Below, one piece after another: positions 38,399-47,841 of a DNA stretch of 64,000 nucleotides; the stretch's first letter is position 1, and every line of letters begins with the position of its first letter. Location: positions 1-64,000 of the forward strand of contig NZ_KZ319292.1 in NCBI RefSeq assembly GCF_002744755.1, in the 5' to 3' direction. The DNA is from Leeuwenhoekiella nanhaiensis. Its GTDB lineage: Bacteria > Bacteroidota > Bacteroidia > Flavobacteriales > Flavobacteriaceae. A program made the translations under genes and the position numbers. The notes below the pieces were generated by a model. That model searched no databases, had not been told where the DNA came from, and saw only the letters and a list, made by a program, of their open reading frames with translations.

Positions 38399-41300
38399 CT
38401 AAAGTCCAAAATTAAGCCCAAAACTCAGGCGACCACCTTCATCACCTGTAAAATACGCGATATTTCCGCTTAAAAAACCACCCATACTCAGGTTAATTCC
38501 CCCACCGAAACTGTTATACCAGCGTTCCGAATCTTCTCCTTCATACCAAACCCGGCCCATATCGTAGCCACCAAAAATGTACGAGCGTAGCGGAAAGATG
38601 GCTGTCTTTAAGGGTTTAAAACGGTATAAAACATCGGCAGAGCCTCGTAATGCCTTATCACCTGTAAAGCGATCTATACGGTAACTGCGCAGACCCGAAG
38701 AAGCGCCCAGTTGAGCCGATTGAAAAAATACGGCAGGATCGCCAAATCGCAATTGCCCGGCTACCTCGGTTTTAAGTACCAAATCGCGGGAGCTGTCTAT
38801 GGCATTCCAGAATGTAAGGAAAGGGTCTGCAGCATAAACTGTTGTGGCCTCATTCAAGTTATCATAGATTGAAACGGCAGCTGTAAAATGCATGCCTCGT
38901 GTAGGGTAAGCCGCGTCATCAACACTGCGGTAGTTGTATTCTGTTTTTAGGGTAGCGTATTTGTTTTGAGACGTTGCATTGCCCAGTTCACGCAAAGCGG
39001 AAGCATCAAACGCATAGTGTTGATAAGCCAAAGCAAGCTTAAACGAACTGCCATATTCCCCATCGTAATAAACACCTGCGGCGTATTCAAATTGTTGATT
39101 GAGCAGGCGATTCGCGTCAAAATTGGAATTAGTATTTTCTGATTCATTACCAAAACCAAAGAAGTTTTCAGTGTAATTGTTGGTCGTAACACGAGCGCCA
39201 ATGAGAAAGTTCCATTCCGGGAAAATATTGCTGAAATGAAACTCACCTTCAAAAGCCCCGGCCTGCGTCAATGAAAAATACTGTGCGTCTAAAACAAACT
39301 GAGAAGTAAACGGATTGCGCTCGAAGCCCATTTTTTGCCGCGCGATCCTGATATGAGGTGCCACACCCCAATCTGGGTTGTACGGTAATTTAAGCGCAAC
39401 TTTCTTAGCTTCATCCGGTCTGCGTTCGGAGTCGTAGATATGATTCTCGTAGATATTATTAAACCGAAGTCGGGCGCCCTTATTCACTTTAACCTCATTT
39501 CCTTCGGGCTGATCGTAAACCGTGAGATTACTACCGTTTTCTATTTCATAGGTGTCGTCATTTTGACCACCCACAATAACCATCTTGATTTTAGAACCCC
39601 GATCACCGGTAACGGTAAAGACGTCATCATCGTCCAGACCATAAACCCAGATTTCCTGAGTTTCCTTCGGATCAAAAACCCTGTCAAAAAGTAAGGCTCC
39701 ATCTTCACCATCCTTGATGCGATAGGCGCTGATATGCGTTGTGCCGTCATCGTTTCGGTTGATGTAAAAATGGTCGTCTTTATCGGTTCCTTTCAAGGTT
39801 TGAAAGTCAATAAAGTAATCGTAATAGCGCTCTACAATGCTTTCGAGGTTTTCTTTTCGCGCCAGCACATCTTCCTGAAGCTGTTGCCATTTCTCATCCT
39901 GAATTTCCTTCGGCATTTCGCTAAACGCCTTTGCAACCACTTCGGGAGTTATATTTTTCTGTATGAAATCTACGGCATCCAACCAGTCTTTTTTATTGGT
40001 ATTCTGAAGCACCGCCCGATCCAGGTTTATAGCGCTCTCGCTGAAATGCTTTACAAATTCAATATCCGGCCCGTAATTCCCCAATTCGCGTGTACCTGCC
40101 ATAAATTTTTGCATCGTCTGTATAAACTTGCCATCAAATTTTGAAAATACCTGATCGCGATCGCGTGGAATGGCAATAAAGGAGTAGGTGCTGTCGCTGT
40201 TCTTACGTTCGGCCCAGCGCCACTGGTCTTCGTGACGGTCCCAGTCACCTACGAGCATATCAAATACCCGCGCTTTGATGTAAGCCTGCTCATCAACTCT
40301 GTTTTTCTCATCTTCGCGAATGGCTTCAAAAAGATCAGCGGTACTTTCTACATCTTCATTAAAACCAAACATGTGACTGCTGTTAAAATCATCGTCTGGT
40401 TTTTCTACAATCATATATAAACGGTCGCCGTGAGTCTCATTAAAATCGCCCAGAGCTTTTTGCTTTGGAACATAAAAGACTTTAGGATGTGTATGATTAA
40501 GATCTGCAGCTCCTGCAAGACGGGGAATCGCAAACGCACCATAGGGATGCGAGGCTGTGTAAAAATCTTCAATAAGACGGGCGGGTAGAGTCCCTTGAAA
40601 ATATTGCTGCGCATCAAGGTCATCGTAACCCATAGCCTGTAAAAATGCAAAAGGATCTTTTGCCAAAGCCCGCATATTATACTCGCGATCGTCAGCATCT
40701 ACCAGGCGCAGGGATTGCGTTTGATGCCCACCACCGGCGCGTTCTACCTTAAGACCCCCGTACAACGTATCTAAAATTGCGATAGGAGCTTCAATTTCTA
40801 CTCCATATAGATCGCGGTAATGCTTCCCCCATTTTTTTTCATAAGCTTCTGATACTTCCACAAGATTTTTAGGATAGATGCTGGCGGTTTCCGTTTTCGG
40901 AAAGGAATCTGGCAGTGAGTCTATTGGGTAGGGCTCTGGTGCGGCAAAACTCTCTTTAGAATAGCGCTCTGTGAGCTTTCCATTTTGATTCAGTTCATAA
41001 AAATGAACGGTTGAAGCGCCGTCTTTGTATAATCTCAGTTCGGCCAATCCCGGTTTAACCGAAGCAAAGAGTCCGTCTTTACCTAAACGGGCATATTCAC
41101 TTTTTGCGGCTGTGCCGGAAATGATTTGTCTGATATCTTTGTTTTCAATGTATTGCAGGGACTGCTCGTGAGCCGAAACCACGAATAATCGGGGTAAACC
41201 AATGGACATCAGTTTGATCTCGTGCATGAGTTCATTCATTAGCGGGTTAAACTGATCCTGTTTAGAGATACCTCCCTGAGTTCGTGCAAATGCCCATAAA

Positions 41301-42067
41301 AAGCCGGCTCCCGGAATGAAAGCATTCTCTGCTGAAGGTCTGTAAAATGAACGGGAGCTCATTTCCCCGCCATAAATCCCATTTGAATACAACGGATGAT
41401 GCATTACGAGAATCACATTCTTATGACGCGCTTTACGGGCCTCATCTTTAAGTAGTGTTAGAAATTGCTCGCGCGTTTTTATTGCACACTTGTCATTAAA
41501 ACCGGGTTGCGTACTCCAGTTCTCAATATACCACTGGGAGTCTGCAACAATGATTTCGGTCTCCTCGTCTACATCAATCACTTCCAGAGGGCAACCATTT
41601 TCGGGTTGAAAGTGATTGTCTTTGCCCATCTTTTCTTCAATAAGATCTTCAATAGATTCAAGGCCTTTCACACCGCGATCATTCCACTCGTGTTCGCCGG
41701 GAATAATCAGTGTTTTACCATTAAATTCTTTGATAAGCTTTACCAGCGGATCGAGTTGTTCTTCGGTATCCTCCTTTTTACCCACATCCGGGTAGATGTT
41801 ATCTCCGGCAAGTACGAGATAATCGTCCTTAGCGGCGCTTTTTGACTGTAGTTCGTAAAAGGCGTCTAAGAGCGTCTTATTAGGACCTTTCTTATCGGCA
41901 CCCAGGTTGCCAATAACAAAAAAGCTGCGGTACTTTGAGGTATCGGCGGTGGTTTGGGAAACTCGTTGTTCCCGGTCTCTAAACTGGGTGCGTTTACTCG
42001 CGCAGGAAAGAATCAGGCCGGTCAAAATCAGGGTGACAAGGCTCTTATAGGGTAGATGTGATCGCAT
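38399..42067 (-). CDS. calcineurin-like phosphoesterase fused to outer-membrane barrel
   Basis: The 1222-residue protein starts with a lipoprotein signal (lipobox L-I-L-S-C, Cys22). A phosphoesterase-like domain (about 45-370) shows A-G-D-N-I-Y-P, P-G-E-H-E-W and M-H-H-P-L-Y. A long middle region (about 380-870) has acidic D-D-D repeats, and a BamA/surface-antigen-type beta-barrel (about 900-1222) ends in L-S-F-G-L-N-F-G-L. Related flavobacterial proteins have G-D-A-G and G-N-H-D; here the first motif is G-N-L-G and the second G-E-H-E, so several metal ligands are replaced. It is probably a surface protein with a weakened or lost phosphatase. It is a single-gene unit. Confidence 0.87.
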   Translation of the reverse strand: MRSHLPYKSLVTLILTGLILSCASKRTQFRDREQRVSQTTADTSKYRSFFVIGNLGADKKGPNKTLLDAFYELQSKSAAKDDYLVLAGDNIYPDVGKKEDTEEQLDPLVKLIKEFNGKTLIIPGEHEWNDRGVKGLESIEDLIEEKMGKDNHFQPENGCPLEVIDVDEETEIIVADSQWYIENWSTQPGFNDKCAIKTREQFLTLLKDEARKARHKNVILVMHHPLYSNGIYGGEMSSRSFYRPSAENAFIPGAGFLWAFARTQGGISKQDQFNPLMNELMHEIKLMSIGLPRLFVVSAHEQSLQYIENKDIRQIISGTAAKSEYARLGKDGLFASVKPGLAELRLYKDGASTVHFYELNQNGKLTERYSKESFAAPEPYPIDSLPDSFPKTETASIYPKNLVEVSEAYEKKWGKHYRDLYGVEIEAPIAILDTLYGGLKVERAGGGHQTQSLRLVDADDREYNMRALAKDPFAFLQAMGYDDLDAQQYFQGTLPARLIEDFYTASHPYGAFAIPRLAGAADLNHTHPKVFYVPKQKALGDFNETHGDRLYMIVEKPDDDFNSSHMFGFNEDVESTADLFEAIREDEKNRVDEQAYIKARVFDMLVGDWDRHEDQWRWAERKNSDSTYSFIAIPRDRDQVFSKFDGKFIQTMQKFMAGTRELGNYGPDIEFVKHFSESAINLDRAVLQNTNKKDWLDAVDFIQKNITPEVVAKAFSEMPKEIQDEKWQQLQEDVLARKENLESIVERYYDYFIDFQTLKGTDKDDHFYINRNDDGTTHISAYRIKDGEDGALLFDRVFDPKETQEIWVYGLDDDDVFTVTGDRGSKIKMVIVGGQNDDTYEIENGSNLTVYDQPEGNEVKVNKGARLRFNNIYENHIYDSERRPDEAKKVALKLPYNPDWGVAPHIRIARQKMGFERNPFTSQFVLDAQYFSLTQAGAFEGEFHFSNIFPEWNFLIGARVTTNNYTENFFGFGNESENTNSNFDANRLLNQQFEYAAGVYYDGEYGSSFKLALAYQHYAFDASALRELGNATSQNKYATLKTEYNYRSVDDAAYPTRGMHFTAAVSIYDNLNEATTVYAADPFLTFWNAIDSSRDLVLKTEVAGQLRFGDPAVFFQSAQLGASSGLRSYRIDRFTGDKALRGSADVLYRFKPLKTAIFPLRSYIFGGYDMGRVWYEGEDSERWYNSFGGGINLSMGGFLSGNIAYFTGDEGGRLSFGLNFGL

Positions 42068-42160
42068 TAATTATTAGGTTGTTATCACAAAATTACTAAA
42101 CGATCTGAGGGCTAAAAGTTTTTATGTGATTGTTAACGTTCTTGGTCAATTTTTGCTGAA

Positions 42161-42193
42161 TTTACAATTCAGTAGACCTATTTTACAACTCAG
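42161..42193 (+). promoter_or_regulatory. direct repeats, candidate LytTR binding site
   Basis: TTTACAATTCAG (42161-42172) and TTTACAACTCAG (42182-42193) are 11/12 identical and exactly 21 bp apart, the usual spacing of LytTR-type regulator sites. The first copy also forms part of a CTGAATT/AATTCAG inverted repeat (42156-42172). They lie upstream of the lytS/lytT-like operon, so autoregulation is plausible. Confidence 0.5.
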
Positions 42194-42260
42194 TCTTTTT
42201 AATCTGAAAAGAGCGGTTTCATTTTCAATCTTTGACGGGTCTAACCAAAATAACAGTGTT

Positions 42261-42440
42261 ATGGTCAAATTACTGGTTTACGTACTCCATCTTGCCCTTT
42301 CGGTCTTGGGTTTCAGCACAGGGGAGATGACATCAGCTCAAATCGGGTATAGTGTCGTTATTCCTTTCAATTCTGAAGAATGTGATACCTTTAAAAAGTG
42401 TGTAGATATTAAAACCGCGAAGTTTAAAGCTGTTGTATAA
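42261..42440 (+). CDS. possible small secreted or membrane peptide
   Basis: The 59-residue frame begins MVKLLVYVLHLALSVLGF, a signal-like hydrophobic N-terminus, then has two cysteines eight residues apart. Its stop codon shares one base with the start of the histidine kinase gene (TAATG), so translation could be coupled. The frame is open further upstream, to 42126, but the repeats that look like regulatory sites lie there, so the ATG at 42261 is preferred. No family is recognised, and a non-coding leader remains possible. Confidence 0.4.
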   Translation: MVKLLVYVLHLALSVLGFSTGEMTSAQIGYSVVIPFNSEECDTFKKCVDIKTAKFKAVV

Positions 42441-43780
42441 TGAATGTGATTATCAAAGAATTTGCCAAGGCCTGTATCGTAGGAGTGTCCATTTACCTGG
42501 TATTTATCCTTATTCATGTGCTGTTAGGCAATCAATTGATATTCAATGGTGAGTTAGCTCAGGATTTTGCTATGAGTATGTTATACTCCATTGTACTGTA
42601 CATGTTTAACATGGGCGTATTTCGGTATTTTCACCATACTTACAAATCAGAACTTTTCACTTTTAAACGCACCATCCCAGCGATTATTAGCGGGATGCTG
42701 GTTTCGATTCTGGCTGTATTTCTATTGGAATTATTTCACAGCTCTGTGATTTTAGGCACTTCGGTTGAGCGATTTTTAGAAACTCAGGATTATAAGGATT
42801 ACTGGATACCGCTTTTTGTAGCCCTTGTGGTTAATACGATTTTTTACTCGTTTTATTTCTACAAGCAGCGAAAGGACTATCAACTTAAGGAGCAAAAAAT
42901 CATTGCCGGTACCGCTTCAGCACAGTTTGACGCTCTCAAAAATCAGCTTGATCCGCATTTTTTATTTAATAGCCTGAATGTACTAACCAGTCTTATTGAC
43001 GAAAATCCGCATCAGGCGCAGCGCTTTACCACATCGCTTTCTAAGGTCTATCGTTATGTTTTGGAACAAAAGAATAAAGAGCTGGTTACGCTTGAAGAGG
43101 AACTGGCTTTTGCAAAGACCTATATGACGCTACTTAAGATGCGGTATGAAGACAGTATTGTTTTTACGATGCCCGAGGAGCTTCAGAAGCCTGAAGCCAA
43201 AATGGTGCCTCTTGCCCTTCAGCTGGTGCTTGAAAATGCTGTTAAGCACAATGTGGTAAGCAGTAACCGCCGGTTAGAAATACGCATTGAAGAAGAACCG
43301 GGCTATCTGGTGGTGCGTAACACGCTTCAGCCTAAAAAAAATATGGAGCGGGGTAGTGGTGTAGGGCTTTTCAACATTAGACAACGATACGCACTGCTTA
43401 CGTCCCGCAGGGTTTTCGTAGAGAAAACCGAAACCGAATTCATCATCAAATTACCCACTTTAACCCGTCAATTAAAAACGAATGTCATGAAAACCGAGAA
43501 TTATCTGCTTGAAAAGAAATACGACCGCGCCAAAGAGCACGTGGCTAAGCTCAAAGGCTTTTATGTAAACCTGACGATGTATTGCCTTATCATTCCCGCA
43601 TTAATTGTGCTTAATGCGATGACCTCAAACTTTCCCTGGGTGATATTTCCGGCTTTAGGCTGGGGCCTTGGAGTCTTCTTTCACGGTGCTGAAGTGTTTG
43701 AGTGGAATCCAATCTTAGGTAAAGGTTGGGAGCAGCGCAAGATTCAGGAGCTTATGGAAAAAGAGAAACGCAACAACTAA
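42440..43780 (+). CDS. LytS-type sensor histidine kinase with C-terminal 2TM domain
   Basis: The 446-residue protein has four N-terminal membrane helices (about 12-30, 42-60, 78-98, 120-141). The His_kinase domain follows, with the phosphoacceptor His173 in L-D-P-H-F-L-F-N-S-L-N, then an HATPase domain (L-V-L-E-N-A-V-K-H-N, G-S-G-V-G-L-F-N-I) and a C-terminal 2TM domain (about 360-446) with two further helices. The 2TM domain fused to a kinase is less usual. The cognate response regulator is encoded two genes downstream. Confidence 0.93.
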   Translation: MNVIIKEFAKACIVGVSIYLVFILIHVLLGNQLIFNGELAQDFAMSMLYSIVLYMFNMGVFRYFHHTYKSELFTFKRTIPAIISGMLVSILAVFLLELFHSSVILGTSVERFLETQDYKDYWIPLFVALVVNTIFYSFYFYKQRKDYQLKEQKIIAGTASAQFDALKNQLDPHFLFNSLNVLTSLIDENPHQAQRFTTSLSKVYRYVLEQKNKELVTLEEELAFAKTYMTLLKMRYEDSIVFTMPEELQKPEAKMVPLALQLVLENAVKHNVVSSNRRLEIRIEEEPGYLVVRNTLQPKKNMERGSGVGLFNIRQRYALLTSRRVFVEKTETEFIIKLPTLTRQLKTNVMKTENYLLEKKYDRAKEHVAKLKGFYVNLTMYCLIIPALIVLNAMTSNFPWVIFPALGWGLGVFFHGAEVFEWNPILGKGWEQRKIQELMEKEKRNN

Positions 43781-43873
43781 CAATTGATCCCATTTATTTG
43801 ACAGTTGGGTCTGATTAAGTGGGAAAGCAATGGGTATATCTTCAACTTTACACAAGAATTAAAAAGACTAATT

Positions 43874-44188
43874 ATGGAAAATTTTGAACAGGAAAGCCGG
43901 TATTTAAAAGCTAAAGAGCAGGTTGCAGAAATCAAGAAGTTTTATGGCAGCTTAGTAAGTTATATCATTGTAATTTCGGCCCTCGCCACACTTAATTATT
44001 ATGTGGATGGCCTTTCACATCCCTGGTTTCTTTGGGCCGCCGCCGGCTGGGGGATTGGTCTGCTTTTTCAGGCTGCGAAAGCTTTTAACTGGAATCCCAT
44101 TGTAACGAAAGAATGGGAAGAGCGCAAAATTAAAGAGTATATGGAACGCGAAGAACGTTCTAAATCAAATATGGGTCGCTGGGAATAA
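43874..44188 (+). CDS. 2TM domain protein
   Basis: The 104-residue protein (ATG 43874) is a stand-alone 2TM domain: a charged helix (R-Y-L-K-A-K-E-Q-V-A-E-I-K-K-F-Y), two membrane helices (about 28-44 and 52-70), then the conserved F-N-W-N-P-I-V-T-K-E-W-E-E-R-K-I. It is clearly homologous to the C-terminal domain of the kinase just upstream, so it arose by duplication of that part, or the kinase gained the domain by fusion. It may pair with the kinase in the membrane. Confidence 0.88.
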   Translation: MENFEQESRYLKAKEQVAEIKKFYGSLVSYIIVISALATLNYYVDGLSHPWFLWAAAGWGIGLLFQAAKAFNWNPIVTKEWEERKIKEYMEREERSKSNMGRWE

Positions 44189-44279
44189 ACAATCCTGAGC
44201 AAAGCCACGGAGTGTTTTAGCCATTGGCAAAACCCATAAAACGTTTTTTAAAAAAAATCGCATTAGAACTAATAGAACC

Positions 44280-45038
44280 ATGAATGTCCTCGTTATTGAA
44301 GATGAAAAACCTGCTGCACGCCGTCTAACCCGTATGCTTGAAGCCATTGAGTTAACCGTTCTGGCTCAGTTACACTCCGTAGAAGAGGCGGTTGCCTGGT
44401 TTAAAACGGAAGAGCACCCTGATTTAATATTCTTAGATATACAGCTCAGCGATGGGTTATCTTTTGAAATTTTTGATGCGGTGACTGTACAAAGTGCCAT
44501 TATTTTTACCACTGCTTACGACGAGTACGCCCTTCAGGCTTTTAAACTGAACAGTATTGATTACCTGCTAAAACCTATTGATGAGGACGAACTGGAAGCC
44601 GCGGTTTCAAAATTCAAAAAGCAGCGTCCCGATCTAAAGAGCAGCACATTTAACTTTGAAGATATCCGTAAATTATTAGGAGTCAATCCTGTTGACCGCG
44701 AGTATAAAAAGCGTTTTACGGTAAAAATAGGTCAGCATATTAAGATGATTAATATTGACGATGTAATGTGTGTTTATAGCGAAAACAAAGGCACCTATGC
44801 CCGCACTTCTGATAAACGTGATTACCTGCTCGAAACTACATTAGAAAATCTGGAAGAGGAACTGGCTCCCGATACCTTTTTCAGGGTGAGCCGCAAATAT
44901 TATGTGAATATTGAAGCGATTCAGGATATCATTAGTTACACCAATTCACGCCTGCAAATCAAGTTGAAAGCCTGCGAAGATCAGGAAATCATTGTAAGCC
45001 GGGAACGGGTTAAAGATTTTAAACTTTGGCTGTCCTAG
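44280..45038 (+). CDS. LytTR family response regulator
   Basis: The 252-residue protein has a receiver domain (about 1-120) with the phosphoacceptor Asp53 in F-L-D-I-Q-L-S-D-G and Lys98 in L-L-K-P-I-D, and a LytTR DNA-binding domain (about 145-250, F-R-V-S-R-K-Y-Y-V-N-I and S-R-E-R-V-K-D-F-K). It is the partner of the LytS-type kinase. The candidate repeats at 42161-42193 fit its known mode of binding. Its 3' end overlaps the DUF2254 gene by 4 nt. Confidence 0.95.
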   Translation: MNVLVIEDEKPAARRLTRMLEAIELTVLAQLHSVEEAVAWFKTEEHPDLIFLDIQLSDGLSFEIFDAVTVQSAIIFTTAYDEYALQAFKLNSIDYLLKPIDEDELEAAVSKFKKQRPDLKSSTFNFEDIRKLLGVNPVDREYKKRFTVKIGQHIKMINIDDVMCVYSENKGTYARTSDKRDYLLETTLENLEEELAPDTFFRVSRKYYVNIEAIQDIISYTNSRLQIKLKACEDQEIIVSRERVKDFKLWLS

Positions 45039-46363
45039 TCGATGCTGACAAGATGTTTATCCGTTGAATTGTGTCTCGCAATTTTTTCCCGGATTTGAAA
45101 AATGACCTTTAAGTCTGTAGGGTTCTGAATATTTTCTTTCGCGTCTTCCAGAATAAGGTTGATTTCATCAATGATAATTTCTTCAGAATCTTTAATCACA
45201 CTTTGTACCTGAAGCAGAAAATAAAGTGCGGTTAGCATCTTATGCAGCATAATCACATCGTGCTTACAATAACTGCGCAGCGCTACAAAAACGAAGTAGA
45301 TAAGTTCCTTAAAGTCAATAGTCCGCAGGCAGATGAGCGCTTCGCCCTCGTCATTGTGAATGTAGCTGTAATCTTCTTTTCTGAGCCGAAGTGCAAAAAG
45401 CTCAGTGAGGTAGTCTATACAGGTGATGGCGGTGCCGGGATCATTAATACCGGGGCTCATCGCTTTAAGCGCAATTTCGGTAAGCTGTTTAAAGCCCAGA
45501 ATGTAGTTGTGGGTTACGATTTCGCTACGCGAAAAAGCGAAGCACGAGAGCACATTATTTGTGGTTTGCTCATCTAGTTCTTTGGAGCAACGGGCGATAG
45601 GTATATTTTTAAGTATAAACGATCCTTTAGGCTGCATAATACGCACCTTAACGTCGTTTTCCTTACAAATTTCCATCAGTGTATCTATAGCAATAGTTTG
45701 CAGGTAACCGGTCTCATCTATGCGTATCTCAAACCAGTCCTTACCCTCCGGAAAATCAATACTGCGATCGTGATCCCCGGTATTTTCAATAAGGCGATCA
45801 AGTCTGGTTTTAGCCTTTGTAAAAATATTTTCTACGATGCGGTTAATCTGTATAGCTTCTGAAATGGAGTGTATAAAATAAATAAACAAAGCCAGTACGA
45901 GCATACTCATTACTATACCCAGAATCACCGAAAAACCGGGTAGCTGGTATTTGTTGTCTGTAGGCTCTACACTAAGCAGAATAAGGATGCAGTAAATAAG
46001 TACCGCGATGTAATAGCCCAGAACATACTGGTGTTTTTTATTGGAAATCAGTCCGGGAAGAATACGGGGCGAGTAATTGCTGGATGCCTGATTGAGCAGC
46101 AGCATAACCATTGAGAAGCTGAACACCATCAGCGAGATGATTCCTCCTATAAAAGTACTCAATAGAGTTCTCGCAGTATCGGCGTCGTTAATGACCAGCT
46201 GCGGTACGTGTTCAATTAAAAAGCTTGAAATACCGCGGCTTTCCGCATAAAGCATCCCGAAACCCATAACAAGACCTCCAAAGGCAAAGAGCGTGGGATA
46301 AAACCCAATGTTTGCAGTAAGGTTAACGAGTATGAGTTTGAACTTGGTAAATAATTGTCGCAT
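45035..46363 (-). CDS. DUF2254 membrane protein
   Basis: The 442-residue protein has four membrane helices in its N-terminal half (about 20-40, 65-90, 112-133, 142-165), then a large soluble domain with A-M-S-P-G-I-N-D-P-G-T-A-I near residue 300. This motif and the layout are typical of DUF2254. The family is found in many bacteria with no established function. The gene overlaps the LytTR regulator by 4 nt, tail to tail. It may be independent, with its own promoter near 46380. Confidence 0.9.
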   Translation of the reverse strand: MRQLFTKFKLILVNLTANIGFYPTLFAFGGLVMGFGMLYAESRGISSFLIEHVPQLVINDADTARTLLSTFIGGIISLMVFSFSMVMLLLNQASSNYSPRILPGLISNKKHQYVLGYYIAVLIYCILILLSVEPTDNKYQLPGFSVILGIVMSMLVLALFIYFIHSISEAIQINRIVENIFTKAKTRLDRLIENTGDHDRSIDFPEGKDWFEIRIDETGYLQTIAIDTLMEICKENDVKVRIMQPKGSFILKNIPIARCSKELDEQTTNNVLSCFAFSRSEIVTHNYILGFKQLTEIALKAMSPGINDPGTAITCIDYLTELFALRLRKEDYSYIHNDEGEALICLRTIDFKELIYFVFVALRSYCKHDVIMLHKMLTALYFLLQVQSVIKDSEEIIIDEINLILEDAKENIQNPTDLKVIFQIREKIARHNSTDKHLVSID

Positions 46364-46447
46364 AAACGAATTTCAATAATAATTTTTACAAAGCCCCCAA
46401 AATTGGTATTCTCTTAACAGCATTTGGCTTTTTCAAGCATTCTATTT

Positions 46448-47650
46448 TCAGGATTCCTGATCTTCAGGCCTGTTTTCATTAAAAGCGCTGGGCAGAAGTT
46501 CGGGTATAAATTTAATGAGGAGGGGCAGGAGTACACCCCCTCCCGGAAGCATAAAAATGGCCAGCGAGGGTACGCTTTTACAAATGTCAAGCAACTGAGT
46601 TTTTACGCGTTTCTTTTCGGCTTTAGTCAAATCTCTTACCGTTGAATAGCTGAGTAAGATAACCAGATCCTTACTTTCTGAAAGTTCGATCAGCAGACGT
46701 TTTTTATTCCTGATGATCAGTGTACGTACGGTTTTTGACGTCTGATTGTAGAAATGCTTTACCGGATTGCTGTAGTTTAGATAGGAGATTTGACCCCGAT
46801 TACTCATAATGAACTCCTGTACTCCAAGGGTGGCGTTGAGGGTGATTTCGATATTAAAGTCGAGCAGGTTCCCCAGTTCCTTCAAAAATTGCAGCTCATT
46901 TAAATCAATTTTGTAATCATCCCATACCGCGAGAGCAGTGAGATCTAGCATATACCGTCGCGCGAAAAGAGTGTTTTGAGCAGAAAGTTCAAGACTTTCT
47001 AGCGATGTGAGGCCTTTATCAAGACTGCTGTTATAGCGCAATGATTTTTCAAAAAGCTTCAGGAGCAGTTTGTCAAAGTGTTCTTTTTGCTGTTTTTGAT
47101 TGAATGCCATCCAAATGAGCTGCATCAGCAGGGCCTCAAATTGAGCGGCATAGACAACCACGTCTTCGTCTTTATGCTCTAAATACCATTCAAAAGCGAT
47201 GACGTCGAGAAAGAGCAATGCATTGGTAATAAGGTTACTGAAATTTCGCTGCAGTAAAGCTTCGTTGGTTTGTAACCGGGATTGAATGATTTTCTCAAGG
47301 CCGGTCGCAGTAGGTTTGGTTTTAATAAAACCCGTAAAATAGCTTTTTTCGGAGGTGTTGAGGCGCGTATAAAAGTCAACGACTTCTTTAAAGAAATGAG
47401 TAGAGTTCCCTTTTTTACTGTAATACACGTAAAGAAGTGCATCAAAGAGATTGATTTTAGCGCGTTCGGTTTCATCCCATTTTAAGGGTTCGCGATCTTT
47501 ATAAATACACGTGCTTACCGAAACCCCGTAGATGAATCCGGTTTTTAAAAGCCGGGTATAGAAATCTTCAGGCCCGGTTGATGCTTCATCAAGCCATTTG
47601 GTAATGAGGGGTTTGTGTTTTAAAATCCATCCGGGAGCTGAAGGATTCAT
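46448..47650 (-). CDS. LETM1-related protein
   Basis: The 400-residue protein starts with N-P-S-A-P-G-W-I-L-K-H-K-P and is mainly helical. The C-terminal part (about 345-385) has L-T-K-A-E-K-K-R-V-K-T-Q-L-L-D-I-C-K-S-V-P-S-L and a hydrophobic segment with L-P-G-G-G-V-L-L-P-L-L-I-K-F-I-P, which is the LETM1-like core. In flavobacteria such proteins are annotated as biofilm-associated by homology. One membrane segment is present at most. I do not know the function. Confidence 0.87.
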   Translation of the reverse strand: MNPSAPGWILKHKPLITKWLDEASTGPEDFYTRLLKTGFIYGVSVSTCIYKDREPLKWDETERAKINLFDALLYVYYSKKGNSTHFFKEVVDFYTRLNTSEKSYFTGFIKTKPTATGLEKIIQSRLQTNEALLQRNFSNLITNALLFLDVIAFEWYLEHKDEDVVVYAAQFEALLMQLIWMAFNQKQQKEHFDKLLLKLFEKSLRYNSSLDKGLTSLESLELSAQNTLFARRYMLDLTALAVWDDYKIDLNELQFLKELGNLLDFNIEITLNATLGVQEFIMSNRGQISYLNYSNPVKHFYNQTSKTVRTLIIRNKKRLLIELSESKDLVILLSYSTVRDLTKAEKKRVKTQLLDICKSVPSLAIFMLPGGGVLLPLLIKFIPELLPSAFNENRPEDQES

Positions 47651-47841
47651 ACGATTTAATTTAGACGAATGTTGAATTTTAAATAGTTAAAACTCTGAAA
47701 ATCAATATCGTGTAAATTTTAACAAATAAAATTCAGATTTTTAAAACCACACGAATCTTTACTACGTAAATATAGTGAGAAAGTTAAGTTGGGCATTTAA
47801 CTTTTATAATTGAAAAATCCGAATCCTTATTTTTTGGAGAA

